Below, piece after piece: positions 1-6,920 of a DNA stretch of 13,693 bases; the first letter of the stretch is position 1, and each line of letters starts with the position of its first letter. Origin of the DNA: JAQBGV01 sp032128395. Lineage in GTDB: Bacteria > Planctomycetota > UBA8108 > UBA1146. A program made the translations under genes and the position numbers. Under the pieces are notes generated by a model. That model was given only the letters and a program-made list of their open reading frames with translations. It searched no databases and had not been told where the DNA came from. The DNA lies in NCBI GenBank assembly GCA_032128395.1, contig JAQBGV010000082.1, forward strand, positions 1 through 13,693, given 5' to 3'.

Positions 1-119
1 CTCGTCATGTCCACGATCCTCGCCGCAAAATTGACACAGGCGGAGATCGCGCCGTCAGCGAGCAGCGTTGGCGGCGTCGTAGTTCACTCGGTGACTCCGG
101 TGGGGCCGGGCGCCGGGCG
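1..119. repeat. R1, left copy of perfect 119-bp direct repeat
   Basis: Bases 1-119 are identical, base for base, to 12327-12445 in the same orientation; the match ends at 120 (a) versus 12446 (c). The left end is cut by the window edge, so the full repeat may be longer. It lies between genes in both copies. It contains a 25-nt potential hairpin (51-75). Its function is not recognised; it could be a dispersed intergenic element or a structured RNA. Confidence 0.9.
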
Positions 120-375
120 AGGCGGTTTGCCGAGGAGCCGATGACGCGCGCATCTCTCTCCGGCGGGGGAGAAGACCGGATCTGGTGAACGAAACCGGTC
201 GGTCGAGAGGCGATGTACATCGAGTGCTGGCGTGCGAGTGGCACGTCTGCCCGTGAGTGATGGCTCGAGCCGTCAGCGTCCCGCCTACTCACATGGTTGA
301 AGGCTCAGTCGTCGCCGCAGCACTATCTTCGATGTCACCCGTCGAGTAGACGAGATCGCGGAGGCGATGGTCGTA

Positions 376-439
376 CCTCCGTACCGTTCGAGTCTTGTTG
401 TCGATGTCTCGAGCATCGCCCATGGAGAGAGAGCGACAA
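376..439. repeat. R2, left copy of imperfect 64-bp repeat
   Basis: Bases 376-439 match 12034-12097 in the same orientation at 61 of 64 positions. The mismatches are at 385, 403 and 428. The core contains the palindrome CTCGAG, flanked in this copy by CGATG/CATCG arms (402-413 region) that could form a small hairpin. On the minus strand an ATG at 423 opens a frame reading MGDARD-I-DNKTRTVRR, which is also open in the other copy with one residue changed. I do not know whether this is a peptide or chance. Confidence 0.8.
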
Positions 440-461
440 CTTTGCTCCCCGCGTGCTCCGC

Positions 462-1895
462 TCAGAACGAGGATTCGAGCGAGACGTAGACGAAGTCGGT
501 CGGGGCCTCCGGACCCGTCTCCCGGATGAACTCCCCCGGGAAGAAGTGCCCGTAGCCGATGTGGGTGGTCAGCCTCCGGTGGACACGGATCACCACCGAG
601 AGGTCGATCTCCTGTCCAATCTCTCGCTCGCCGCTCCCCCCGGCGACACGGGCCACGCCGCCCCCGGCGTTGTAGACGGCGTCGCTGGTATCGGCGCGCC
701 AGAAGGCGTGGGCGGTGGCGGAGAGGGTCACGCGCGGGCCCGGCGAGGAAGAGACGCCGAGCATCGCCGCCACCAAGTTTTGCCTCCCGATCGCATCGAT
801 CGCCCCGAAGTAGGCGTGGCCGAGGGGGAACAGCGGGTCGAAGGTCTGCACCGAGCCGCCAGGGGAGTGGTCCCCGCTCGCGTAGTCGAGTCCGATCCAC
901 CCTCTTCCCCGACCCTCGAGGATCGGACGCGAGAGCTCGAACGAGGCCATCGCGGCGTCGAGTGCGTGACCGTCGACATCGCCGAACTGGTAGGCGACCT
1001 CTCCCTCGAGGGTGAGCGAGCCGCAGGGGAGCGGACGCCATCCCCGGGCGCCGACGGTGTGCCGGTCCTCGTCGCCAACCGTGCCGTTGCGGCTGGCGTT
1101 CGGGATCCCGAGGTAGAGCCAGTACACGTCGAACCCGGACTGGGGTCCGTCGAGGGTGTGCGTCGCGTAGACGCCGCCGAAGGGACGGTCGTCATCGGGG
1201 GAGTTGGAGTCGTACTTCTCGACCGGGACGAACCTGGACCAGAACCCGGTCGCGTCCCAGGACCTGTGCTCGACTCGCGCCGAGATCCCGTCCCAGGTGC
1301 GCAGGGTGTTCCCCCAGGGGAGGGGACTGACCAACCGCTGGCGCCCGAACTTCAGCATCTGGCGCCCCGGGCGCAGTCGCAGCGTGCTCTCCTCCCCGAT
1401 CGGGACCACCGCGTCGACGAAGAGCTGCTGGAGGTCGAGGGTGTCGACATCGATCGTCCGCCGGCCCCCGACGAGGGCGCGGTCGCTCGACTGGGCGCTC
1501 TTCCCCTCGACGAAGACCCGGTAGCGCTCCCCGAGGTGGAGGTCGCCGTGGAGGAGCAGGCGCGAGAGGAGGAAGGTGTCGGAATCCTGTGCCCCTGCGG
1601 GCGCGCCGAAGTTGAACCCGTCCCAGATCTCGTAGCGGAGGCGGGCGCTCCCGCCGAAGCCGACCCACACGTCTCCATCCTCCGAGAGTGCGAGGTGATG
1701 GATCTCGTCGAAGATGTCTGCGTCGGTGGGGAGACCGCGGGCGTAGTCGGAGTAGTCCTCATCCTGCCGGAGGAAATGGAGGCGCGGCCGCTCGACCGGC
1801 GGGTCCTGCGCCGTCGCGCGGCTCGAGAGGGTCGCGAAGGCGACCAGGCCGAGGATGGCGAGTGCGGCCCTGCCGCGGTGCGAGGGGACCCGCAT
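462..1895 (-). CDS. Outer-membrane beta-barrel porin, alginate-export-like family
   Basis: The product has 477 residues. It starts with a Sec signal peptide: basic Arg/His residues, a hydrophobic ALAILGLVAFATL stretch, then an A27-T-A29 cleavage site before Q30. From about residue 85 it alternates like a beta barrel and carries the family's hallmark stretch near 172-203, GRQMLKFGRQRLVS followed by W-G-N-T-x-R-T-W-D-G. It ends in Phe, as barrel proteins recognised by BamA do. The length fits alginate-export (AlgE-like) porins. Substrate is unknown: planctomycetal members are often named by similarity only. The start is ATG at 1895, eight bases after GAGGAG (1904-1909); a GTG one codon upstream (1898) is the alternative. 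The start overlaps the TGA of the upstream gene by one base, so the two are translationally coupled. It is last in the cytochrome operon, suggesting a door through the outer membrane for that system's substrate or partner (inference). Confidence 0.85.
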   Translation of the reverse strand: MRVPSHRGRAALAILGLVAFATLSSRATAQDPPVERPRLHFLRQDEDYSDYARGLPTDADIFDEIHHLALSEDGDVWVGFGGSARLRYEIWDGFNFGAPAGAQDSDTFLLSRLLLHGDLHLGERYRVFVEGKSAQSSDRALVGGRRTIDVDTLDLQQLFVDAVVPIGEESTLRLRPGRQMLKFGRQRLVSPLPWGNTLRTWDGISARVEHRSWDATGFWSRFVPVEKYDSNSPDDDRPFGGVYATHTLDGPQSGFDVYWLYLGIPNASRNGTVGDEDRHTVGARGWRPLPCGSLTLEGEVAYQFGDVDGHALDAAMASFELSRPILEGRGRGWIGLDYASGDHSPGGSVQTFDPLFPLGHAYFGAIDAIGRQNLVAAMLGVSSSPGPRVTLSATAHAFWRADTSDAVYNAGGGVARVAGGSGEREIGQEIDLSVVIRVHRRLTTHIGYGHFFPGEFIRETGPEAPTDFVYVSLESSF

Positions 1896-3820
1896 CACTC
1901 TCGCTCCTCGATCTCGAGTCGGCGATCGACCCCCGGGACCTCGACCTCCTGTGTCCGACCACTCGGCCAGCGGATCGTGAGGCGGCCGACCTGGGAGGCG
2001 TCGCCGAGCCCGAGAGTCACCGCTCGCTCGACCTGAGACAGGTAGCTGCGGCTCGGCTGCACCGCGCGGCGCAGGGTGGTGCCGCCAACCTCGAGCGTGA
2101 CCATCGCCCCGATCGCCCCGGTGTTCGGGGCACTGCCGCGCAGGTCCACCCGCAGCCAGTGATGCCCCGTCTGCTGGTCGTTCCTCAGCAGCAAGGGCGC
2201 GCCCTTCACCTGGGTGAGGAGCACGTCGAGGTCGCCGTCCCCGTCGATGTCGGCGTAGCTCGCCCCGCGGCCGACGATGGGTGTGCCGAGATCGCCGGTG
2301 GCCGCGGGCTCGATCGGCAGGAAGGTCGCCCCGCTCCCCCCACGGTTCCAGAAGAGCTGCGCCGGCTGGCGGTACCGCTGGCTCGGCTGCACCAAGTGGA
2401 TCTCCTCCTCGAGGTGCCCGTTCGTCTGCAGCAGGTCGAGGCGCCCGTCGAGATCGACGTCGAAGAAGAAGAGCCCGAAGGTGAGCATGCCACGGCTCGT
2501 CGCGCCGATCCCCTCGATGATCGATTCGTCGATGAACTGCTCACGCCCTCGCTCGCAGACGTAGAGCGACGTCATCTCGTTCGCGAAGTTCCCGATGCCG
2601 ATCCCGAGGGACTCGTCGTCCCGGAAGCGCGCCGCATCGATCCCCATCGCACCGGTGGCGAGGCCGTTGGCATCGTAGGCGAGGCCACTGCGGGCCCCGA
2701 TCTCCTCGTAGGTGCCGTCCCCCCGGTTTCGGAAGAACAGATTCTGCACGGTGTCGTTGGCGACGACCAGGTCGAGGTCCCCGTCCTCATCGGTGTCGAA
2801 CGGGACGACGGCGAGCGCCTTCGCGAGCGGCTTGCCGGTGGCGGGATTCCGGACGTGAAACCCCGCGGCCGCGGTCGCGTCCTCGAAGGTACCGTCCCCG
2901 CGGTTGCGGTAGAAGTACGGGTCGCTCCCTTCGAACTGGGTGGGAGGTCCGTAGGCGCGACCGATCCCGACCAACTGGTAGTCGACCTCGAAGTCGATCT
3001 CCCTGGACCACTGGATGTAGTTGCAGACGAAGAGATCGAGGTCCTGGTCCCCGTCTGCGTCGAAGAACGCGGCGCTGGTGCTCCATCGCTCCGCCTCCCC
3101 CGCCACCCCGGCGGCCGCGGTCCGGTCGGTGAAGGTGCCCCCGTCGTTCCAGAAGAGCCGGTTGTGCCCCAGCGCGGACACGAACAGGTCATCGTCGCCA
3201 TCCCCGTCCACATCCCCGACCGCGACCCCGGTGCCGTAGAGCGACACCGCGAGTCCGGAGACGGCGGTGATGTCCTCGAAGCGCCCGGCGCCGTCGTTGC
3301 GATAGAGGGCGAGGGTCGGCGGCGCGGACCCCGGGGGCGCCTCCCCGGGCCAGTAGTTCCCGTTGACGAGCAGCAGGTCGGGATCCCCATCCCCTTCGAG
3401 ATCGAAGAACGCCGCGCCCGATCCCATCGTCTCGGGGAGCAGTTTCTGTCCCTTCGCCCCGTTTTCTTGCACGAACTCGATCCCCGCCGCACGGGTCACG
3501 TCGGTGAAGCGCAGCGCGGGGGCGTCGCCACCGCGCGACTCGGCCCGCGGCAGCACCGTGGGAGCCTCATCCACCACCACCGGCGCCGGCTCGAGGTTCT
3601 TCAAGAGGATGACTGCGACCACGATCGCGACGATGGCGAGGGCGACGACCCCCGAGATGCGGAACGCCCGTCCGATCACGCGGTCGTCCTCGGGGACGAG
3701 CTCGCCCGCGTCGTCGTCGAGGTCTTCGGCGCCGAGCGCCTCGAGGTCCTCCTCGGAGGGTGACCCGGGGTCGGCGGTCTCCGCCGGCTTCCCGTCGTCG
3801 CGCGGCTCTCCGGTGCTCAT
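1895..3820 (-). CDS. Membrane-anchored FG-GAP/VCBS repeat protein with ASPIC/UnbV domain (CRTAC1-like)
   Basis: The product has 641 residues. The acidic cytoplasmic N-terminus (about 1-50) is followed by one membrane helix (about 55-73), with the rest outside. The outer part has at least six calcium-type DxDxDG loops (for example GDVDGDGDDDLF, ADIDGDGDLDVL) typical of FG-GAP/VCBS beta-propeller blades. The C-terminus (about 571-641) is an ASPIC/UnbV domain (PSRSYLSQ, then LGLG, then RWPSGRTQEV). The molecular role of this family is not established; propellers of this kind usually bind proteins or sugars. The ATG at 3820 overlaps the cytochrome stop in an ATGA (3817-3820), with GAGAGGG just upstream. 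The reading frame stays open far upstream into the cytochrome gene, but that extension is proline/arginine-rich shadow. The tight coupling suggests it acts with the cytochrome in the periplasm. Confidence 0.88.
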   Translation of the reverse strand: MSTGEPRDDGKPAETADPGSPSEEDLEALGAEDLDDDAGELVPEDDRVIGRAFRISGVVALAIVAIVVAVILLKNLEPAPVVVDEAPTVLPRAESRGGDAPALRFTDVTRAAGIEFVQENGAKGQKLLPETMGSGAAFFDLEGDGDPDLLLVNGNYWPGEAPPGSAPPTLALYRNDGAGRFEDITAVSGLAVSLYGTGVAVGDVDGDGDDDLFVSALGHNRLFWNDGGTFTDRTAAAGVAGEAERWSTSAAFFDADGDQDLDLFVCNYIQWSREIDFEVDYQLVGIGRAYGPPTQFEGSDPYFYRNRGDGTFEDATAAAGFHVRNPATGKPLAKALAVVPFDTDEDGDLDLVVANDTVQNLFFRNRGDGTYEEIGARSGLAYDANGLATGAMGIDAARFRDDESLGIGIGNFANEMTSLYVCERGREQFIDESIIEGIGATSRGMLTFGLFFFDVDLDGRLDLLQTNGHLEEEIHLVQPSQRYRQPAQLFWNRGGSGATFLPIEPAATGDLGTPIVGRGASYADIDGDGDLDVLLTQVKGAPLLLRNDQQTGHHWLRVDLRGSAPNTGAIGAMVTLEVGGTTLRRAVQPSRSYLSQVERAVTLGLGDASQVGRLTIRWPSGRTQEVEVPGVDRRLEIEERE

Positions 3821-6684
3821 CGGCCCTCTCTTCTGGTCGCGCCGCCCACCGGCAGCTCGTAGGCGCCGGGACGGCCGAGGTCGTAGATCACGATCGACTC
3901 CGCCGCGTGGTCCGCGGCGGGGTTCTTGGCCCGGTGCGCCGCGATCGCGTAGTCCCGGGCGTTGTCGTCCGGTTTGTACTTGGCGTGCAGACCGTGGTGG
4001 TGGTTGCTCGCCTCGGTCTCTCCGAGCTCGGCGTACACCAACCCGAGGTTGTAGTGCGCGGTCGCGTTCTCGGGGTCGATCGCGAGGGTCTGCTCGAACC
4101 GCTCGACGGCGGAGCGGAGGAAGAGCTCCCTGTTCGCGGCGTTCTCCTCGCCCCGCTCGAGGCGCGAGCGCAGGTAGAGGGTATGCCCGAACTCGTTCAG
4201 CAGGTTGTAGTCCTGGCTGAAGTCGAACTCGCGGTCCTGGGCATCCTGCCAGCGGGTCTCGACGAGGGAGAGGAAGCTCTCGATCGCATCGTCGAGGTGG
4301 CCGTTCTGCTGGTTGGCGAGCCCGGTGAACCAGGCGACCGACCACGGCGGGGCCGGGGGATCGTGGGCGGAGGCCTCGCGCAGAGCGACGACCGCATCGT
4401 CGAGGCGACCCTCCTTCAGGTACACCCGGGCGCGGTTCAGCGCCCCGTCGGGACGCCCCAGGCGCCCGACCTCGCGGAACGCCTCCTCCGCTTGTCGCAG
4501 CTCCCCCTTCGCCGAGCCGCCCCCGCCCTTGCGCAGGAGCGAGATCCCGTAGTCGTTCCAGCGCTGCCACTCGGGGGGGAGGGGGGCGCCCTCCCCCTCG
4601 GCGGCCGGAGCGGGGGCACCGCGCACCGGCAGGGTCACGCGATCGTGCGCCAGCGTGACGATCGGCAGGTCGTTCATCGCGTCCGGCCCCTGGAAGTACC
4701 GCACGTACGTGGTGTCGAACTTGCGGTACTGCAGCTTCACGTCGATCGTGATCGGTGCCCGCGTGTCGGGCGGCACATCCATCCGGAAGTGGACGACGTC
4801 CGCGGCCCCCGGCGGGATCTGGTGGTTGTAGAGGGGGACGAAGATGTCCTGCGCATTGCGTCGGTCGATGCGGTTCCCCTCGCGGTCGAGGACCAGCACG
4901 TTGACGAAGTGGGACCAAGGGTCGACCTCGCCGTCCTCCGTCTGGCCGCCCGAGCGGCCGATCACCCGATCGCCGCTCGTCACCGTCACGTCGAGCCAGA
5001 CCTCGTTCGAGTCGACGGTCCCCTGGGTGAAGAGGTGGCCCATCTTCAGGGTGCGGATCACCGCCTCGACCAGGTACGACGACCCCGGCGCGAGCACCGG
5101 GAGGTTCGGTCGGAGCGGCGCATGCAGGGTCCCGTCGATCCGCGCCCCCTCCTTCACCCCGAAGATGTCGACCCGCATCACGCCATCGAGGAACTTTCGG
5201 TGGCTCTCGTTCACCCAGTCCGGCATGCCGAGCAGGTGCGGGATCGCCGTGTTCGCCGACGGGAACTGATGGTCGTGCACCTGGAGCACCCCGGAGTCGT
5301 CGAAGTAGCGGGCGCCGAAGTCAGCGGACTCGAGCAGTGGCATGTGGCACTTCGAGCAGTTGTGGGTCGCTTTCGGCGGGTAGTAGAAGCTCGCCACCCC
5401 GTGCCCCGACACCCCGCTGAGGAGGTACGGGTCGTAGTGGTTCTGCCCCCGGAGCCACTTGTAGTGGTTCAGTTCCTCGGGGAGGTGGACCTTGTGGCAG
5501 GTCGCGCAGAACTCCGCGGTCTTGTGGAGGGGCTTCAGGAACGTCTTCTTGTGGAACTCGGGCTTCCCCTTCACGAGCTGGCGGTTCACCCACTGGAGGA
5601 AGCTGCTGTCGCTGCGCGCGAACGGGTAGTGGAGCGGCTCCTCGATCGTGTAGTCGGAGTTCCCGCGGGGGGAGTTCACGTGGGTGATCGCGTGGCACGA
5701 GGTGCAGGTGATCCCCGCCTGGGCGGTCGGATGGTTCACGTCGTCGAACTCGGGGTCGTCGAACGCACCGGAGAAGAAAGGGACCGGGTCGTGACAGCCG
5801 GCGCAGAACCGCGCCGCCTGGACGTCGCCGTCGCGCTCGCGCGCGACCTTCCGAGTCTCCCGGACGGAGAACAGGTAGGCGGGGTTGTTGAAGGAGCTGA
5901 ATCGGTGCACCCCGTGGGCCCACTTGTCGTGGATGTCGGGGTGGCACTGGATGCAGTACTGGTCCATCATCATGGTGTCGGCGGGAATGAACTGCCCCGT
6001 GCTCGTGCGCGAGAGCGACGGGAAGAAGTACTGTTCCCCCGACGCGGGCCCCTCGACGTTCCAGCTCCGCGGGTCTTGGGAGTGCAGGAGCAGCATCCCG
6101 AGTGCGAACCCCGCCGCGATCCCGGCCCACGCCCCACCGGTCCGCCAGCGGATCCGCTTCCCCGCGAGCCGGTGGAGGATGAACAGCCACACCACCACGA
6201 CCGGCGAAATGACGTGCATCCAGTAGGCGGTCGACCGCACCCTCGGGTCTCGCACGTCGATCAACCCCTCGATGCGGGTCAGCACGATCCCGCTCCCCAG
6301 CAGCACCAGGCTCATCGTGAGGAGCGCGATCCCCGCCCGCACCGCGCGACGGTTCGGACGGTTGTAGGCGTTCTTGATGTGGAGGATCCCGAAGACCACC
6401 ACCGGCAGCACGATCGCGAGCCCGAGCACCAGGTGGACGAGGAACATGCAGATGTAGAAGAAGTTCTGGTAGGTGAGCCCGCTCCACCACTCGGCGATCG
6501 TCACGCTGACCAGGTACACCGAGTTGACCACGAGCAGCGCGAACACCCCGAGCACGACCGCGAGCAGCCACTGCAGGCGCGGTCCGACCGCAGGCACGTA
6601 GCGCTTACGGCGGTGGGGGGGGGGCGCCGAGGTCGCGGAAGGATCGGCCGCCGGATCGGGAGGGCGAGGCGTTTCGTCCGCCAT
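3817..6684 (-). CDS. Membrane pentahaem c-type cytochrome fused to a b-type-like helical domain and TPRs
   Basis: The product has 955 residues. Five membrane helices (about 36-60, 75-103, 115-136, 154-173, 184-201) have basic loops at 104-115 and 172-183, placing the N-terminus inside and the bulk in the periplasm. His84, His102, His157 and His171 lie in helices 2 and 4; the 14-residue His157-His171 spacing is that of b-haem helices. Five CxxCH c-haem sites follow: C244IQCH, C294AGCH, C327TSCH, C393ATCH and C443SKCH, resembling cytochrome c554-type domains. A mixed beta region runs from about 500 to 680, and TPR-like helices from about 705 to 905 (clearest: residues 858-890, with AIDPENATAHYNLGLVYAEL). 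The start is ATG 6684, eight bases after AGAAGGA. A sigma-54 promoter lies upstream. Likely role: quinol-linked electron transfer to the periplasm; the electron partner is unknown. A C10 run lies in codons 21-24. Confidence 0.9.
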   Translation of the reverse strand: MADETPRPPDPAADPSATSAPPPHRRKRYVPAVGPRLQWLLAVVLGVFALLVVNSVYLVSVTIAEWWSGLTYQNFFYICMFLVHLVLGLAIVLPVVVFGILHIKNAYNRPNRRAVRAGIALLTMSLVLLGSGIVLTRIEGLIDVRDPRVRSTAYWMHVISPVVVVWLFILHRLAGKRIRWRTGGAWAGIAAGFALGMLLLHSQDPRSWNVEGPASGEQYFFPSLSRTSTGQFIPADTMMMDQYCIQCHPDIHDKWAHGVHRFSSFNNPAYLFSVRETRKVARERDGDVQAARFCAGCHDPVPFFSGAFDDPEFDDVNHPTAQAGITCTSCHAITHVNSPRGNSDYTIEEPLHYPFARSDSSFLQWVNRQLVKGKPEFHKKTFLKPLHKTAEFCATCHKVHLPEELNHYKWLRGQNHYDPYLLSGVSGHGVASFYYPPKATHNCSKCHMPLLESADFGARYFDDSGVLQVHDHQFPSANTAIPHLLGMPDWVNESHRKFLDGVMRVDIFGVKEGARIDGTLHAPLRPNLPVLAPGSSYLVEAVIRTLKMGHLFTQGTVDSNEVWLDVTVTSGDRVIGRSGGQTEDGEVDPWSHFVNVLVLDREGNRIDRRNAQDIFVPLYNHQIPPGAADVVHFRMDVPPDTRAPITIDVKLQYRKFDTTYVRYFQGPDAMNDLPIVTLAHDRVTLPVRGAPAPAAEGEGAPLPPEWQRWNDYGISLLRKGGGGSAKGELRQAEEAFREVGRLGRPDGALNRARVYLKEGRLDDAVVALREASAHDPPAPPWSVAWFTGLANQQNGHLDDAIESFLSLVETRWQDAQDREFDFSQDYNLLNEFGHTLYLRSRLERGEENAANRELFLRSAVERFEQTLAIDPENATAHYNLGLVYAELGETEASNHHHGLHAKYKPDDNARDYAIAAHRAKNPAADHAAESIVIYDLGRPGAYELPVGGATRREGR
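6615..6624 (-). repeat. Ten-base homopolymer (C10 in sense) in the cytochrome's 5' coding region
   Basis: Ten consecutive G on the plus strand read as C10 in the gene, covering three Pro codons (21-23) and the first base of His24. Slippage by one or two bases would shift the frame before the first membrane helix and switch the protein off. It may be a phase-variable site, a harmless proline run, or a place where sequencing could miscount. Confidence 0.5.
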
Positions 6685-6692
6685 GGAATCGG

Positions 6693-6699
6693 TCCTTCT
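6693..6699 (-). promoter_or_regulatory. Ribosome binding site of the cytochrome gene
   Basis: AGAAGGA on the minus strand lies eight bases before the ATG at 6684. It decides the start against the open frame that continues upstream to 7008, which has no such site and enters the next gene. Confidence 0.75.
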
Positions 6700-6766
6700 G
6701 GTCGAGGAGAGGGGAGCCCGGGGATCGGCGCCCGCGCTCGGGGCGCACCAGTCCACGGGGGGCCTA

Positions 6767-6782
6767 CGCAAGGGGGGCGCCA
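6767..6782 (-). promoter_or_regulatory. Sigma-54 (-24/-12) promoter for the cytochrome operon
   Basis: The minus strand reads TGGCGCCCCCCTTGCG. The GG (6781-6780) and GC (6769-6768) are separated by exactly ten bases, as sigma-54 holoenzyme requires, and the TGGC and TTGC cores are intact; the usual preceding pyrimidine (C, 6783) is also present. Transcription would start near 6756, leaving a leader of about 70 bases. The gene for a sigma-54 activator lies just upstream, making it the natural regulator (inference). Confidence 0.7.
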
Positions 6783-6902
6783 GAGTCCGCGACTGCGGGA
6801 TCGTTCTCCCAAGTCGTGAGCCTGACGACGGTTTCATCGAGAGCGTCACGGCTGTTCGAGAAGCAGGGGGACCGCGGACCCGTCCGGGGAACGAGCCGAC
6901 GC

Positions 6903-6920
6903 GTGACCCGTACGCGTCAC
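6903..6920. promoter_or_regulatory. Near-palindrome, possible activator (enhancer) site
   Basis: GTGACCCGTACGCGTCAC is self-complementary at 16 of 18 positions. Its centre lies about 155 bp upstream of the predicted sigma-54 start site, where dimeric NtrC-type activators commonly bind. It overlaps the stop codon of the upstream FG-GAP gene (6917-6919). I saw no clear second copy, so binding is a guess from position and symmetry. Confidence 0.4.

Larger units (their letters stand above)
1..461. other. Left non-coding region with repeats R1 and R2
   Basis: I see no convincing gene here. The region lies downstream of the porin stop codon. It holds R1 at its left edge (1-119), about 256 bp of unique sequence, and R2 (376-439), which begins about 20 bp from the porin stop. 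Short open frames exist (a 45-codon frame at 7-144 on plus and a 44-codon frame at 289-423 on minus). They lack a clear ribosome site, and the parts outside the repeats are not shared with the other copies. No hairpin followed by a T-run is visible after the porin stop, so no intrinsic terminator is called. Coding-type third-position G/C bias drops here compared with the genes. Confidence 0.6.

Noticed and set aside
31..59. TTGACA in R1 as a sigma-70 -35 box
   Set aside because: No -10-like hexamer follows at 16-18 bp.
7..144. Small plus-strand ORF in R1 (45 codons)
   Set aside because: No clear ribosome site, and in the other R1 copy the frame continues into different sequence past the repeat, so its end is not conserved.
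228..243. GG-N10-GC spacing on the plus strand (TGGCGTGCGAGTGGCA)
   Set aside because: The -12 core is TGGC rather than TTGC, no plus-strand gene follows, and such spacing is frequent by chance in G+C-rich DNA.
384..400. tRNA-like GTTCGAGTC motif in R2
   Set aside because: It resembles a T-loop, but the flanking bases do not pair as a T-stem and no acceptor, D or anticodon arms can be built.
289..423. Small minus-strand ORF beginning in R2 (MGDARD...)
   Set aside because: The first 16 residues are shared with the R2' copy only because the DNA is; only one of the three base changes is silent in this frame, the downstream residues differ entirely, and no ribosome site is seen.
3821..4918. N-terminal extension of the membrane-anchored FG-GAP protein (open frame up to 4918)
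   Set aside because: The extension is Arg/Pro/Gly-rich and lies over the cytochrome's TPR region in another frame; the ATG at 3820 has a ribosome site and the usual ATGA overlap.
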